Positions 11,101 to 23,509 of a DNA stretch of 64,000 nucleotides are shown here, one piece after another (positions within the stretch are counted from its first letter, which is position 1; the number at the start of each line of letters is the position of its first letter). The position numbers and the translations under genes are program-made. The notes beneath the pieces were generated by a model. It made no database searches and had not been told where the DNA came from. It saw only the letters and a list, made by a program, of their open reading frames with translations. The stretch spans positions 1,860,001-1,924,000 of the forward strand of contig JAGTXZ010000018.1 in the NCBI GenBank assembly GCA_018398575.1. The letters are read 5' to 3'. The DNA comes from Ampelomyces quisqualis. Its lineage: Eukaryota > Ascomycota > Dothideomycetes > Pleosporales > Phaeosphaeriaceae.

Positions 11101-13180
11101 AGCTCTAAGCAAAGGCGCCTTTGCCTCTTGTCTCTAGTAGTACCTACTAGGTTTATAATGTTGCTGTTGCTACCTAAAGTAAAGTGCACTATATTATGTA
11201 GTTAGCTATTGTTATTTATATACTATTCTAGGTTATATTACTACTAGGCTTAACTTTATCTTATACTAGGGTCTGGCATTTAATTGTAACGCCCTTAAGG
11301 CTTCTTATCTTAACGTATAAGTTAACAGTTATAGCTAGATTATTATTGTTAGTAATTGGGCGCAGCGCTAACGCGTTAAATATCTTTAAAGTCCTAACTG
11401 TGTACTAGTCTATAAATTTTAGTTGTAACAGGTGTTTAACAAGTGTACTGTATTTGAGATGTTATAGCTTTATCTTAAAGTTACTATCTTTAAGCTACTG
11501 TTAACGTACAGCTATTATTAGCCTTAAAAGTAGAAAGGTCTAGGCAGTTTAACAATGTACGCTGTCTATAATATAGACATTAATATTGTTAAGTAATAGT
11601 TTAGTTATTATTATAGTAAGGCCTATTAGCTAGGTTACTAAAGCAGCAGAAGAACTTAAGACTACTAATACTAACTGCGTGCGTTCTAGTTCTAAGTTTG
11701 CAGGCGTTAGCTATCTTTCTATGTGTTTAGCTTTAACTTTGTTGCTGTAGTCTTAAATTTCTAAGATTATCTTCTTCTATACAGCGCTAGCTGTTGCCTT
11801 GTAGAATTCTCTTAGTATACTACTATTAGTTAGTTAGGGGTATGCAGTATACTTAAGCTATTTATCTGTTGTTAGGCTGCGCATTATCTTTAAGTAGTTA
11901 GCCTATAGGTGTACCTGTTTAATCTTGTTATATATGTTCTTATGCTAGATAAAATCTGTTATCTCTTTAACCTATATGCGCTAGTCTACTACATTAATAT
12001 TGTAGCCTATTTTTACAATTGCCTGCAATACGTTATTAGTAGTTATTGTCTTTGCATTACTTATGTACTATTTATTTAATTAAAGTAGCTACTACTTATA
12101 CTTGTTATTGCAATTCTATAACGCGCGTATTATATAATATGTTACGCGTAACAGTTAAGAATAGTATAGGTAGGTGCAAGGACAGTAGAATAGCTATAGC
12201 TTAGTTAGCGTGTGTAGGTATACTTATATTATGTGCTTACTTATAACAGTGTTATAATATATAGCGTAGTATAGTAAACATAACGTAGAAAATTACATAT
12301 ATTTGCGTTGCAGCACTATTATTATTATTGTATAGTTATAGTATATTTGTAGTAGCAATACAGCATTATATAGTTATAGTAGTAGGTTAAATTATAGGTG
12401 CAGGTAAAAGTAAGCAAAGTTTTGTCCTAGTATTATATAGCCTCTTACCTAGCGCTAACGTGTTATATTATATCTTTAAGGTAAGTAAAAGTATATTCTA
12501 GAAGGGCGCCTCTTACTACATATTATTCTTAGTGCAGCACTGTACAGTACTGTATAGCACTATGTAGCACTAAGCAAAATTCTTACTTTCTAGTTTTTTG
12601 TATTATAGTATAGGCAACTTACCTCTTGTATATTATAGTAGTAGCACTCTCTTTAGTCTAGTAAGTAAACTTAGCTAAACCTACTAGTACTATTGTAGTA
12701 GACAGGTCTACTATACAGTACTATAGAACACTATGTAGCACTAAGCAAAATTCTTACCTTCTATATTTTTGTATTATAATGTAAGCAACTTACCTCTTAT
12801 ATATTATGTTAGTAGCACTCTCTTTAGTCTAGCAGGCAAACTTAGCTAAACCTACTAGTGCTATTGCAGTAGACAAGTTACGCAATAAGGCTGCGTTAGA
12901 ATATTTAAGTTATATACTAGCGTCTAGCAGTTTACATAGAATTATAGGGAAGTTTTTTATGCGTCTATAGTCCTGTTAGCAAAGGAAGCTGTCTGTTGCC
13001 TTCTGTTCCTTTACATTATATTATTCTATTATAATTCTATATTGTCTATTAGTGCATTTAACGCCCTAGACTGTGTGCTATTAGCGTAAACAGTAGTTAA
13101 TAGATCTCTACAGTGCACGCAGCTTGCAGCTAGTAAAGAAGTGTACAGCAGCCTACTTCTATTATGCATTTTAATGTTAG
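11100..13180. other. KDZ1 interior, no product identified, with one tandem duplication
   Basis: RIP-mutated DNA between the minus-strand relic at 8.2-11.1 kb and the Tigger-like relic. Short minus-strand coding-like runs appear, but none that I can tie to a family. A two-copy tandem repeat of about 170 bp lies at 12535-12880 and is listed separately. The GC-bearing blocks in it (for example around 12120-12150) show no structure I can name. Confidence 0.4.
12535..12880. repeat. Tandem duplication, about 170-bp unit
   Basis: Two copies: the block CTATGTAGCACTAAGCAAAA occurs near 12561 and again near 12731. Each is followed by a TTGTATTATA.. segment and the shared run CTCTCTTTAGTCTAG. Differences between the copies are mostly transitions. 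Confidence 0.75.
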
Positions 13181-15700
13181 TTTAAGACGTTTGTGTTTTT
13201 AACTAGATAATTCTACCCTACGTTCTATAGATTTGTTTATAAGGAGATTAGTTTCTTCTTTTTAACGCTAAGTTTGCTATTAATATAGTAGTATTCTTTT
13301 GTTTAGGTGTTCTCTCTTAGTATTAGCAACTAATATTGCAAATTGTGTAGTACGTAGTATCTTACAAAGAATACTATTATTATCTATTATCTTATGTTCT
13401 TATATAATAGCCTTGTCTTTTATTAACATATTTTGCAGTATAGTATCTCTACTTAGTGCTAGTATACTAGGGTGCTTAACTTCTTACGCTGCTGTCCTGC
13501 CTAGATATTACTGTGCGTACATAATTTCTTAACAACTCTGCTCTTTTAGTTGCATAGATTGTGTGCTACTGCTTTAAATTATTAATCTAGTCTTTAGCTA
13601 AATATAGTTAGTGCTAGGTAATTATTCTTTAATTTTAGTGTTTACTAGGCTAATATTATCTAGTTATTTTAGTTAATGCGCTAGCTAAAATACTAGAGAT
13701 TGCAGGCCCTATAAGATAATTTGTGTAATAGCTATTCTTGTTCTAGTTAAGTATAGTATTATTACACTTTTCTAACTATAACTACACTATAATATTGCTC
13801 TTAGTTTTTACGCTTGCAGACAGCTTAGTGTTATCTTATTTTAGGTATATAGCATTCTTGTGTTTACATTAGCGCAGTCTTACTACCTAGTTGCGTATAT
13901 CTTTTTAGCGTCTGTCTTGCAGCTCTATAGCCATCTATTTTATAGTTGCCTGTTGCAGTACTCCTAGCTTATTAATATATTACCTATTATTTATAGTAAA
14001 CTCTTACTAACCTATATATACCTGTAGTTAATCTATTATATCTATTGCTTTGCAGTATAATAGTCTAGGAAGCAATAGTACCTTATAGTTCTTCTTTATC
14101 TTGTTTAGGCTATATATTGCAATAATATAGTCTAAGAGGTAGGCTAGATCTTTGTAGTTAGGATTGCGCTCTTTAGGTAACTTAATAAAGCTTCTAACGT
14201 CTATACTGTTAACAACACGCATGTCTTTAAGCTAGTTAACTAAATTATTAAGCTTGTAGTAGGTCTTCTAGAAGTTAGCTATACATAGCTATAGGCTGTA
14301 GTACATGTTTAAACATATTAAGATCTGCTAGCTACTATATATAGTCTTAGCTCTTATCTTATTATACTACGCGCAATATCCCTAGCAAATAGCGTAGATA
14401 ACATCTATTATCTTAGTAGAATGTTCGCCTATTATACTTTTCTCTACTATAAAGTGTAAGAAATAGGCGTAGACTTTAGCCTTCTATGCGCAGGTAATGC
14501 CTTAGTCTATTAGTTGGTATAATGTTGTGCTACCTGCAGGCAGGAATATAACTCTGTTATATTAGTAAGCATTATAACCTCTATTGCTATAATAAGCCTG
14601 TAGTATATTAACACTATATATACTAAACGTTCTGCAGCAATTAGTAGCTTATCTAAAGCTTAGCTACTACGTGTTTATAAGGCAGGAACCTGTTAATTAG
14701 TAATAATACTTGTCTGTTTATGCAGTTATTAAACTATTTTAGCTATTCTAGCATAATATTAGTGTCTATCTAGGTAGAATTATTATCCTAATAGATACAA
14801 CTAAGACTGCAGATATTTGGGTTCTTCTTACTATCTATACAAGTTGTGTAGTTTAAGGATCCTATAAACTATAGAGGCACTTAGTCTAAGCTATCTGCGT
14901 TTATACACAGCACACTAGTTATATACTCTCTATCTAGTCTAGGTCTAGCTTTTAGATTATTTGCTAACGTGTATTAAGGCAAGTATTTCTAGTATATACT
15001 AGCCTTATCTATGTTGTATAAATCCTTAGGCGCGTATCTACTTACTATGTCGCAAATCTCTTCTATTATAAGCTTAGTGTCTTTAACTATTATACTACTA
15101 TAGTTGCCTACTATTTTTGTAAACTATTTATGTAACTGCACGCTGTGTTGTTGTTTATATATAGTAAGCTATCTGTTATTAAACTCTAGTATTTTGCAGC
15201 TATTGTATTTGGGCAGCTATTGCCAAAGTTAACGTGCAGTTTTGCAAATTATGTTATTAGTAACATTAACGCAAGCTGCCTGCAACTCTATATACTAGTT
15301 ATTTAGAGCTGCCTTAAGAGTTTTCTATTGCAGACGCCTATTATACGCGTAGTTATAGCTAGTGTATTTGGTTTTATTGCTGTCTAGGTGTTCTTGCGTT
15401 ATTAAGAGAATATTAGTTATATTATTTGGTTGCATATAGCAGCAAAAGGCTCTAGTAGCCTATATAGCAAGTTGTTGTAGTGTTAAATGCAGAAATAATA
15501 CCTTATGTTTGCAAACCTTAACACGTTCTGCAATAGTCTAGGTATAACTATATTGCTAGTTAGGCGTTAGACCTTAACCTATCTATAAACTAGATAATGT
15601 AGGCTTAATATTGTAGTAGCAGAATAACTATAAAAACTAGATGTATTTATAATAAGCAATCTACTATCTAATATAGTAAAGATAATACACTTGCGCATAC
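13180..15700 (-). pseudogene. Tigger/pogo-like DDE transposase relic inside KDZ1
   Basis: The minus strand reads as a CENP-B/Tigger-type transposase. The first catalytic block is DLYNIDKASIYXKYLPXYTL (Asp near 15007; family NxDETG), followed by YITSVLCVNADSL and FIGSLNYTTC. The second block is LLINRFLPYKHVVAKL near 14693, where the family Asp has become Asn. The third is VIFLPAGSTTLYXLIDXGIT with Asp near 14505, the classic LPPNTTS..QPLDQGI motif, followed by KIIDVIYAIC. A C-terminal coiled tail runs down to about 13180 and includes RVVNSIDVRSFIKLP. About 62 codons separate the second and third acidic positions; typical spacing is nearer 30-35, so an insertion or frame error lies between. I could not fix its terminal repeats. 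It would cut and paste a TA-targeting element. Confidence 0.75.
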
Positions 15701-15839
15701 TAATACTCTAGTAGCTACTTATAGCATTTAATATAAAACAAAATCCAAACTTAGCCTTAAACCTATGCTAGTATTATTGTAGCACTAATTAGTTACTCTA
15801 GGTGCTTATTGTAGTAGATAGCTCGCAATTAACGCTAAC

Positions 15840-16215
15840 AGTACTCTCTAGTAGATAACAGTTATAGACAGTGCAACGCAACTATAGCTACTAGTTATTA
15901 GAAGAGCCTGCTGCAGTAGTAGGTTGCGTACAGCACTAGTAGTATTCTCTAGTAGATAATAGTTACTAATAGTGCAACGCAACTGTAGCTGCTAGTAGTT
16001 AAAAGAGCCTGCTATAGTAGTAAGTTGTGTGCAGCACTAGCAGTATTTTCTAGTAGATAATAGTTGCTAACAGTGCAACGCAACTATAGCTGCTAGTTGT
16101 TAGAAGAGCCTGCTGTAGTAGTAGGTAGCGTGCAGCACTAGTAGTATTCTCTAGTAGATAATAGTTGCTAACAGTGCAACGCAACTATAGCTACTAGTTG
16201 TTAGAAGAGCTTAAT
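15840..16215. repeat. Tandem array, about 101-bp unit, nearly four copies
   Basis: The block TAGTAGATAA recurs near 15850, 15950, 16051 and 16151, each time followed by a ..AGTGCAACGCAACT..TAG segment and by ..AGAAGAGCCTGC... Copies differ mainly by transitions. It lies just beyond the upstream end of the Tigger-like relic. Confidence 0.85.
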
Positions 16216-16799
16216 TATAGAGATTAATGCGTTTAAAGTGTTTACTACCTTATATACTATATACAAGATTTATAAAGCATTGCGCGTTACCTCTTATGTA
16301 TATTCTTCTTTGCTAAGCGTCTCTAAGACAAATAAATACAGGCCTGTTATTTTAATTTATACAGGTGTTCTTTAAAGTCTTAGTTATGCCTACTAGCGTA
16401 GTAGGTATCCTTTTTGTTACTAGCTAGCAGCATCTTAGTATAGATAAGTTTAATGCGCGTAACTTCTTTGCGTTAATAGAAGTTCTTAAAGCTATAATAA
16501 AGCTTAGTAACAATAGAGGACTTAATATTGTATAAGTTGTAGTTAGAATATCTTAATATCTAGACGTTAGATTGCTACTTGTAGAGTCTAATAGAAATAC
16601 ATTATATATAGTATAAGAGAGGTTACAGCTACTTAGGTAGGCTTTGCTATTAAAGAGCCTAATAAGAGTGCTAGGATAGAGATGTCCTAACAAACAACTA
16701 CAACTCTATATTATTCTTGATTTTTGCCTGTAACAATATATAGATAAAAGCATGTAAATTGTAATTGTATCTCTAATATCTTCTGGTTACCTAACAGCA

Positions 16800-17420
16800 T
16801 AAGAATTGCGTTCTTAAGTTAGGCTAAGTTATTAATGTATATTGCAGGATATAACAAAGTTATTGCAACAACAGCGCTCTTAAGTTAGGCTAAGTTATTA
16901 ATATGCGCACTAGGATACTATTATAGTTATTGTTATAGAGATCCTTGCTTTCAAACACGCTATAAGGTATTTTGGTTAAGTAATAGTGTAACAGAACATA
17001 ACAAAGTTGTTGCAACAACAGCGCTCTTAAGTTAGGCTAAGTTGTTAATATACGCATTAGGATACTATTATAGCTATTATTATAGAGATCCTTGCTTTCA
17101 AACACGCTATAAGGTATCTTAGTTAAGTAATAGTGTTACAGGATATAATAAAGTTATTACAACAACAGCGCTCTTAAGTTAGGCTAAGTTGTTAATGTGC
17201 GCATTAGGATGCTATTATAGCTATTATTGTAGAAATCCTTACTTTTGAACACGCTATAAGGTATCTTAGTTAAGTAATAGTGTTATAGAATATAACAAAG
17301 TTATTGCAACAACAGCACTCTTAAGTTAGGCTAGGTTGTTAATATGCGCCCTAGAATGCTATTATAGCTATTGTTATAGAGATCCTTGTTGTTAAACATG
17401 TTATAAGGTATCTTAGTTAA
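16800..17420. repeat. Tandem array, about 147-bp unit, four copies plus partial
   Basis: GCGCTCTTAAGTTAGGCTAA starts near 16874, 17021 and 17168, and a variant with GCACTC starts near 17314. A partial copy precedes them near 16810. Each unit also holds a GATCCTTGCTTTCAAACACG-type block. Spacing is even (147, 147, 146). Confidence 0.88.
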
Positions 17421-17704
17421 GCTATAACATCTAAACAGCTACTAAAGGGTCTATCCAGAACATAAATTTACTTCTATGCTAGTAAGCTAAGAAGTAGCGC
17501 AGGTGTAGTACTAACAACATAGTAAAGCTTAGTTCTAGATTTTTAAACCACACAAATATATAGATATAATAGGTATAGTTTTAGTTTTGTAAGAATAAAA
17601 ATATAATAAAGGATTAAGTTTCTTAGACTTATAAGGAATATATATACAAAGACAGTAACATTAAATTAGAAGTATAAGTTACGTGTTAAGAAGTAGCTGT
17701 ATAC

Positions 17705-18020
17705 ATAGGCATATAGGTAAATTTATCTCTAGTTTTAAGGTTAGGAAAGTGTAAGGAGGCGCAAGTGTATAATAAATAAAAATAACACTAGGTTTTATGT
17801 ATATTTTAACAAAAGACTATTACCTTAACTCTAAGACCAGAGACACATAGGTAAATTTATCTCTAGTTTTAAGGTTAGGGAAGTGTAAAGAGGCGCAAGT
17901 GTATAATAGATAAAAATAACACTAGGTTCTATATATATTTTAACAAAAGACTGTTACTTTAACTCTAAGACTAGAGACATATAGGTAAATTTATCTCTAG
18001 TTTTAAGGTTAGGAAAACGT
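17705..18020. repeat. Tandem array, about 134-bp unit, two copies plus partial
   Basis: ATAGGTAAATTTATCTCTAG starts near 17713, 17847 and 17981. The third copy breaks off after about 35 bp. Units contain GAGGCGCAAGTGTATAATA and a poly-AACAAAAGACT block. Confidence 0.85.
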
Positions 18021-19560
18021 ATATATAGCAAGAGGCAAAGGGTAGCTAGCTAGCAAGGCTATTATATGCTCTATTAGCGCCAATAGTTTAAGAGTAAGTA
18101 GCACGTAGATGCGTTTAATATACAGCAGTTTGTTAACAGTCTTTGTTACTATTTAGCTCCTATTGTATTTGCACATTAGAGCGAGTTAGAACAGTAGTCT
18201 CTGGTAGACAACTATCCTATACTGTGCTAAAGAAAGAATATAAATTAGATCTGCAGGTATTTTAAAACTAGAAAAGATTAAATATACTAGCTGCTTAGAA
18301 CATTAGTTAACACTATATATAAATTATACTTATTATTTCTTACTGTTAAGTAATTACCTACGCCTATTACTAGTCTTACCTATAGTATATATAGTACACT
18401 ATTCTACCTGCTTCTATCTGTACTAAGCCTGGCTACCTTGGTACAGGTTATATATTAGGCTGCTAGAGCTACTAGTCTATTTTTTTTATACTTTTAAACC
18501 TTGTACGTGTCTACTTACAGGTATACTTACCTTTTTAGGTGTTTGGGTTCTACTATATATATTCTAAACGCACAGTAACTTGTTTATTCCAGAGTATTAA
18601 TATTTTTTAGTGTAATAATTATTATTAATATTAATCTTTATTAAGCTGTGTTAGCTAGCCTAACTAATTAGGTTGTTAACAAGTAAGCTCTAGTGTAATA
18701 ACGTAACAGTTGTTAGAGTAATAAGGAATATTAAAGGAAAGAAAAATATTAGTTATTGCGCCTATAACTGTTAGCATAGTTCTATACACAGGTTAGGTAA
18801 CTATTGGCTATAGTAGACTTTAGTAGACTACTATAGACAACAGACTGTGCAGCACAGGATAGATGCTGCTAGTAACTACCTTAATACTACGTAACTAATG
18901 TTAATACTGTTTTTGCACACTTAGTCTCTTTACATCTAAACTACAGAGTTATATATAAACAAATTAGTAATAGATTGTATATGTATACTATGTAGCTTTT
19001 ACACTAAGATATACGTAGGACTTGTTAAACACAGTGCTTGATACTAGACGCATTACTACCTACTACCTAACAATACGCTAGTTATAACCTCTAACACTAC
19101 AATATAATAGCATAGCTCTAATAGCTATAACGCAATAGATGCTACTCTAGATAACACAGCACTTACTTTATACAGCAACACCTTATATAAACGCAACTAC
19201 ACTTTAGCTAAATATAAGGCAATAGGGCAGATAGGCTTAATATTAGCGTCTATACAAGGATAGGATAAGCTGTTTAAGACAGTAAGTAGACAGCACGCTA
19301 GCAAACCCTTTAGTTTAGGAATAGCAGACGCAAAGTAGTAGGCTACACACAGCTAAATAGCGCACGCGTGCTAACACTAATAGGAATAATATAGTAGAGC
19401 CCTTTAGTTCTCTTTTTGCACTAGCGTTTACATTGTAGCTATAAAGGATAAAATGCACATTAGGTAACATTAATAGCCTCTTTACTAACACACAGCTACA
19501 CAAGCTATATTTATAGCTATAGTTCTAATTGAGGCGCTAGTAGCAGCAGGCTATGTTAAA
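18020..19560. other. KDZ1 interior upstream of the transposase, nothing identified
   Basis: AT-rich, RIP-mutated DNA. It contains no domain I can recognise on either strand and no repeat copy seen elsewhere in the window. It may hold the promoter and 5' part of the KDZ1 transposase gene. Confidence 0.35.
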
Positions 19561-22110
19561 CATTTAATCTAGGCTATAAGATAACGTATAGATACAAAAG
19601 GACGTAGTAATTACATCTAGATTACTAAACCTCTAACCTAACTAACATATATTTATATACTAGAATATTATGTTATAGATTACCTTTATACTTAGTTATT
19701 GCCTATTTACTAACAAGATAGTTTATGCACCCAGCTGTTCTTTTACAAGCACGCCTAACAAACCTACAAGAGTGTATTACAAACTACACTTAGAGGATTA
19801 GTAGTAGTTAATACAATAGCGCTTACTAGATAGTGCAACCCTTGTACTAGTTATACTAGTAGTAGATAAAACACAGTTATCTATAATATCTAGTAACGTA
19901 GTAGTATAGCTAATATATATTACTATTAGGAATCTTAACTATAAGGCACAACAACGCAGAATAACACCTAGGACACTACTAGCTGGATTTATCTTAACAG
20001 CTAAGCTCCTAGATCCTATTCTAAAGAGTAAAGTATATTATTACTGCATAGGCAAACTATTGTTACGTAAGTACCAACTACAGCGTTAACAACAGAGAGT
20101 TACTGTAGAAGACAGATACTAACTAGCAACTGCAGCACTTAAAGGGGCTGCTAAATACAGTATACAGCTAAAGTATACTAACTAACAGACGCAATAGTGT
20201 TACCTAACTATTTATACAATTCTAGCCAACTATAAAGAGTAAGTGCTACTAATAAGTGTAAAGAAAAACAGACACTGTACTTAATACACAGTACTACTAG
20301 ACAAACAAGAGAACTTGTGCAATAAATATCTGTAGCAAACAGAAGAGTATACACGCTTGCAACAGAGTTGTTGTCTTAATAAAGGATATAAGGATTACGT
20401 TTATCTAGTAGAGTGCTTTGGCTAGAATTACTACAACTTTAATATATACAAGTTGTTAGCTACAGATATATTACATCTACTGCTTAAGGAGTTAGTTATA
20501 AAGATATTAGAATTTACAGAAGACATGCTAATAGATATACACCCTAGACAAAAGAAGGGCTAGAATAGTGCTGCAGTTCTAGTAGCAGAAGATAACAGCT
20601 ATGCCTAGTTAAATAAAAGGTTTTGCTAGGTTAAGCATAACACTAGACTAAAATAGTTTAATAACAAGAGGGCTTTTACAGAAGTGTTGCAGTAGACTAG
20701 CGCAGAACAAAAAGCAGTAATTTACTAATTTGTAGTAGTAGTGTCTCCTCTGCTAGCAACTAAGGCACTGTACGCGTTGCATTTTATCTAAGCTGTGTGC
20801 AATCTACTAGTACTCTTATAATACAAGAGTTATAACAAAAATACGTTAGAGTATATGTTGTTAGCTATTAAATAAATAGATGTTCTAAAAGAAGAGTTTT
20901 AACCTTTTAGACAGACGCAAGAAGAAGAAAAGGATTTTAACTACTCTAAATAGCACGCGCTAACCTATATTATTAACAATATCTATATATATAGAGCCCT
21001 TAATAGTATATACACTAGAATAAACAGCAAGGCCTACTATATTACAATAGTAAAACAATTCTACCTAATAACAAACAAGAGAGATTTTCTTACGTAGATC
21101 TACCTCTATAACTCTAGACAGCTTGCGCTTATAGCGTTTAAACACAAGATAGTTATAGACTAAAGTTAATAGTGCACTACTGCTAACTAGCGCAAGCACA
21201 CCTTTACTACAAGCGTGTTAACAGCAATACTATTTAAACAACTTAGATAGTTTATACTAGGCATGTTACTAAATTCTATTATGCTGCTTCTTAGCAAGGT
21301 TACTACATATATTACGTTGCTAGACTTTACATATACTACTATAGTATTTGTCTAACACTACTATTAGAAGGTAACTAGCTACCTTATTACTTTATATAAT
21401 AAAGACAGACAGGACCCTAACCCTTACTAGGTAAATAGGATAAATATAAAAATATACTCCTCTATAAGATACTTAAGGCTATTAGGTAAACGCTACAACA
21501 ACCCTAAACATTGTAAAGAAGATATTATGCAATGCGCGCCCAACTAGTATAAGACTAGAAAATAGCGCAAAGATTATGTGTAGGTATAAGAGTTTGAATA
21601 TAAGAACTACACGCAACTGTCTTAGACTGTTGCAAACAGTAGAGCTGCAGCTTAGGTACACCTAATACTTATATTTATTAATAATAAACACTAAGACAAG
21701 GACAGAAAGAAATATAAGTATATAGGTGCCTTCTGTAAGGTTATAGCGTTTAATAATAACAGTTAAATTGATAATACAATAGAGATGCTAAGCGTACGCT
21801 GCTGCACACATAGTATAAAGACTAAGCAACGTATATTACAAGCATTTAAGGTATACAACATAACAACTATTGTTTGCCCTATATACTTGGTACTAAAGAA
21901 TCTACCTACACTTAACAATAAGGTCCCTGTTTCTTATTATGTAAATAATTATATTAATTGAGACAAATATAATAGACTGTATTCTTTTACATTTAATTAA
22001 GACTAGACATATACAGTGTAGAATTATAAACAGAAGTAAGTGTAGTAAGATAACTAGTATATAGCGTTAGACATAGTAAATAGAATTATATATCTAATAA
22101 TAGCTCTACT
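19560..22110 (+). pseudogene. KDZ1 transposase relic (Plavaka/KDZ type, CACTA-like clade)
   Basis: This is the gene that would mobilise KDZ1 and probably its 844-bp relatives. From about 20190 the plus strand reads CYLTIYTILANYKE and VLLISVKKNRHCTQYTVL, matching the Plavaka block with the conserved Asp-Tyr-Glu-Glu-Gln and the CPRC(L/T)VP cluster; the Asp and one Cys are changed. At about 20411-20510 it reads NYYNFNIYKLLATDILHLLL, the family's (F/Y)xxxDILHQL signature with Asp intact. It then reads LNKRFC and, near 20950-21165, NYSKXHALTYIINNIYIYRA and YYITIVKQFYLITNKRDFL. These correspond to the HxLxHY..NI..YG....YNTE..E..H....K..Y..TN.RDF region near the C-terminus. The tail to 22110 ends with NYYXNXYIN-like codons. 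Gln/Trp codons are stops throughout. The first 600 bp are less certain. Confidence 0.8.
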
Positions 22111-23130
22111 ATTACTTTGGCCTACCTAATGGAACGCAAACCTACTAACATAACAAGCGCTATAATACAGGACTATAGCGCAAGGCTGCTAACGCAACCT
22201 TCTTACTATATACTATACACTACTACAAATGCGTAATAATAGTAACCTTTATCTACGTACGCAAGTATTATAGAGATATTGCAACAGTTACCTAGAATTA
22301 CTAGTTAGTGCAGACAGGAGGATAGCACTACTGCAGCAACACTAGACATAATTGTTAAAAGACAGTATATGCAATATAATATAACTAACAGCAGAAGAAT
22401 ATAACTTAATATACTCTAACGTAGAATAAGAGATAAGAAGGCAGAAGATACTAGGCTGTTCCCTATAGACAACTATAGCAAAAGAATACCTATAGCAAAT
22501 TATAAGGGCGATCGCATTATAACAGAATAGACTACTATAGAACGCAGCTAACAGTTGCCTTATCTAGACAATTACACACTTTGCTGTCTAATGTAACTAC
22601 AACGCAGCTTAACAGATGCGCTTGTAACAAAACAAAACTAAACTAAACAACAATTAGGAGTAAGCTTTGCTAGATAGAAACTTATGTAGAAAGATAATAG
22701 AAATAGTTAATAAAGAGTTAAGTATAATACAAATTACCTCTAACATAATAACTATATTAGTGTTAAACGCAACTAGAAACAAGCACACCTTTATTAGGAC
22801 AAACCAGCTGTTATATACACACTATAACCTGCTAGCAATAGACAAGTATATTAATAACCTTAATTACAATTTGTTTGTGCAGACATTAGAGCATAAATTA
22901 GGCTTTAAAAGTAAATACAACAGTATATATTACTACACAAAGGAAAGAGATAGATAGGCGCAAATATAGATATCTACAAAGGCACACTAGCATAGTATAT
23001 TACAAGAAACAGTTATATTAAAGATACACTAGGCGTTATTTACAATTAAACTACAAACATAACTAGCATAGTAGTATACTAGATCTGTACTAACAACTTA
23101 CTAGGTAAATAGTTTTCTGCGTGTAGGGCT
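22110..23130 (+). other. KDZ1 interior with a 96-codon open frame, unidentified
   Basis: RIP-mutated DNA between the transposase and a tandem array. At 22667-22957 a plus-strand frame of 96 codons stays open; it starts MLDRNLCRKIIEIVNKEL and is rich in Asn, Ile, Tyr and Lys. It resembles no family I know. Because RIP makes Gln/Trp-poor stretches stay open by chance, I treat it as a possible fragment of a longer KDZ1 gene and not as a gene in its own right. Confidence 0.3.
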
Positions 23131-23500
23131 ACTAGATTGCCTATATTGCGCGCACAACTATTTATACTAATAGTAGACAACTATTATATACGCTAATATT
23201 TAGTAGAGGACAAAAAGATAGAAGAGCACCTAATTACTTGTATTGCGCGCACTACTATTTATGCTAACAGTAGACAACTGTTGTGTACGCTAATATTTAG
23301 TTAAGGACAAAAGAGTACCTAATTACCTGTATTACGCGTATAACTATTTATGCTAACAGTAAACAACTATTGTATACACTAGCATACAGTTAAGAATAGA
23401 AGAGGAGCTAATTACCTATATTGCGCGCATAACTATTTGTACTAATAGTAAATAACTATTGTGTACGCTAGCACGTAGTTAAGGACAAGAGGCTATCTAA
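23130..23500. repeat. Tandem array, about 90-100-bp unit, four copies
   Basis: TATTGCGCGCAC-AACTATTTATAC-type blocks recur near 23138, 23240, 23331 and 23420. Each is followed by (AAC/TAG)..AGTA.ACAACTATT and TACGCTA. Unit spacing is about 102, 91 and 89 bp. GCGC cores are spared while the surrounding bases are RIP-mutated. Confidence 0.82.
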
Positions 23501-23509
23501 TCAAATAGC

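Noticed and set aside
13299..13532. 77-codon plus-strand open frame resembling a membrane protein
   Set aside because: It is antisense to the C-terminal tail of the Tigger-like relic; hydrophobic only because it mirrors Lys/Glu/Asn codons.
14028..14222. 64-codon minus-strand ORF as a gene of its own
   Set aside because: Its frame runs on upstream into the DDE transposase reading (through former Trp/Gln stops), so it is a fragment of that relic.
15840..18020. Tandem arrays considered as a CRISPR
   Set aside because: Units are contiguous and of 101-147 bp with no constant repeat/variable spacer pattern, and the DNA is fungal nuclear.
19315..19503. 62-codon minus-strand ORF with a hydrophobic end
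   Set aside because: No family resemblance, no context; chance opening in RIP-mutated DNA.
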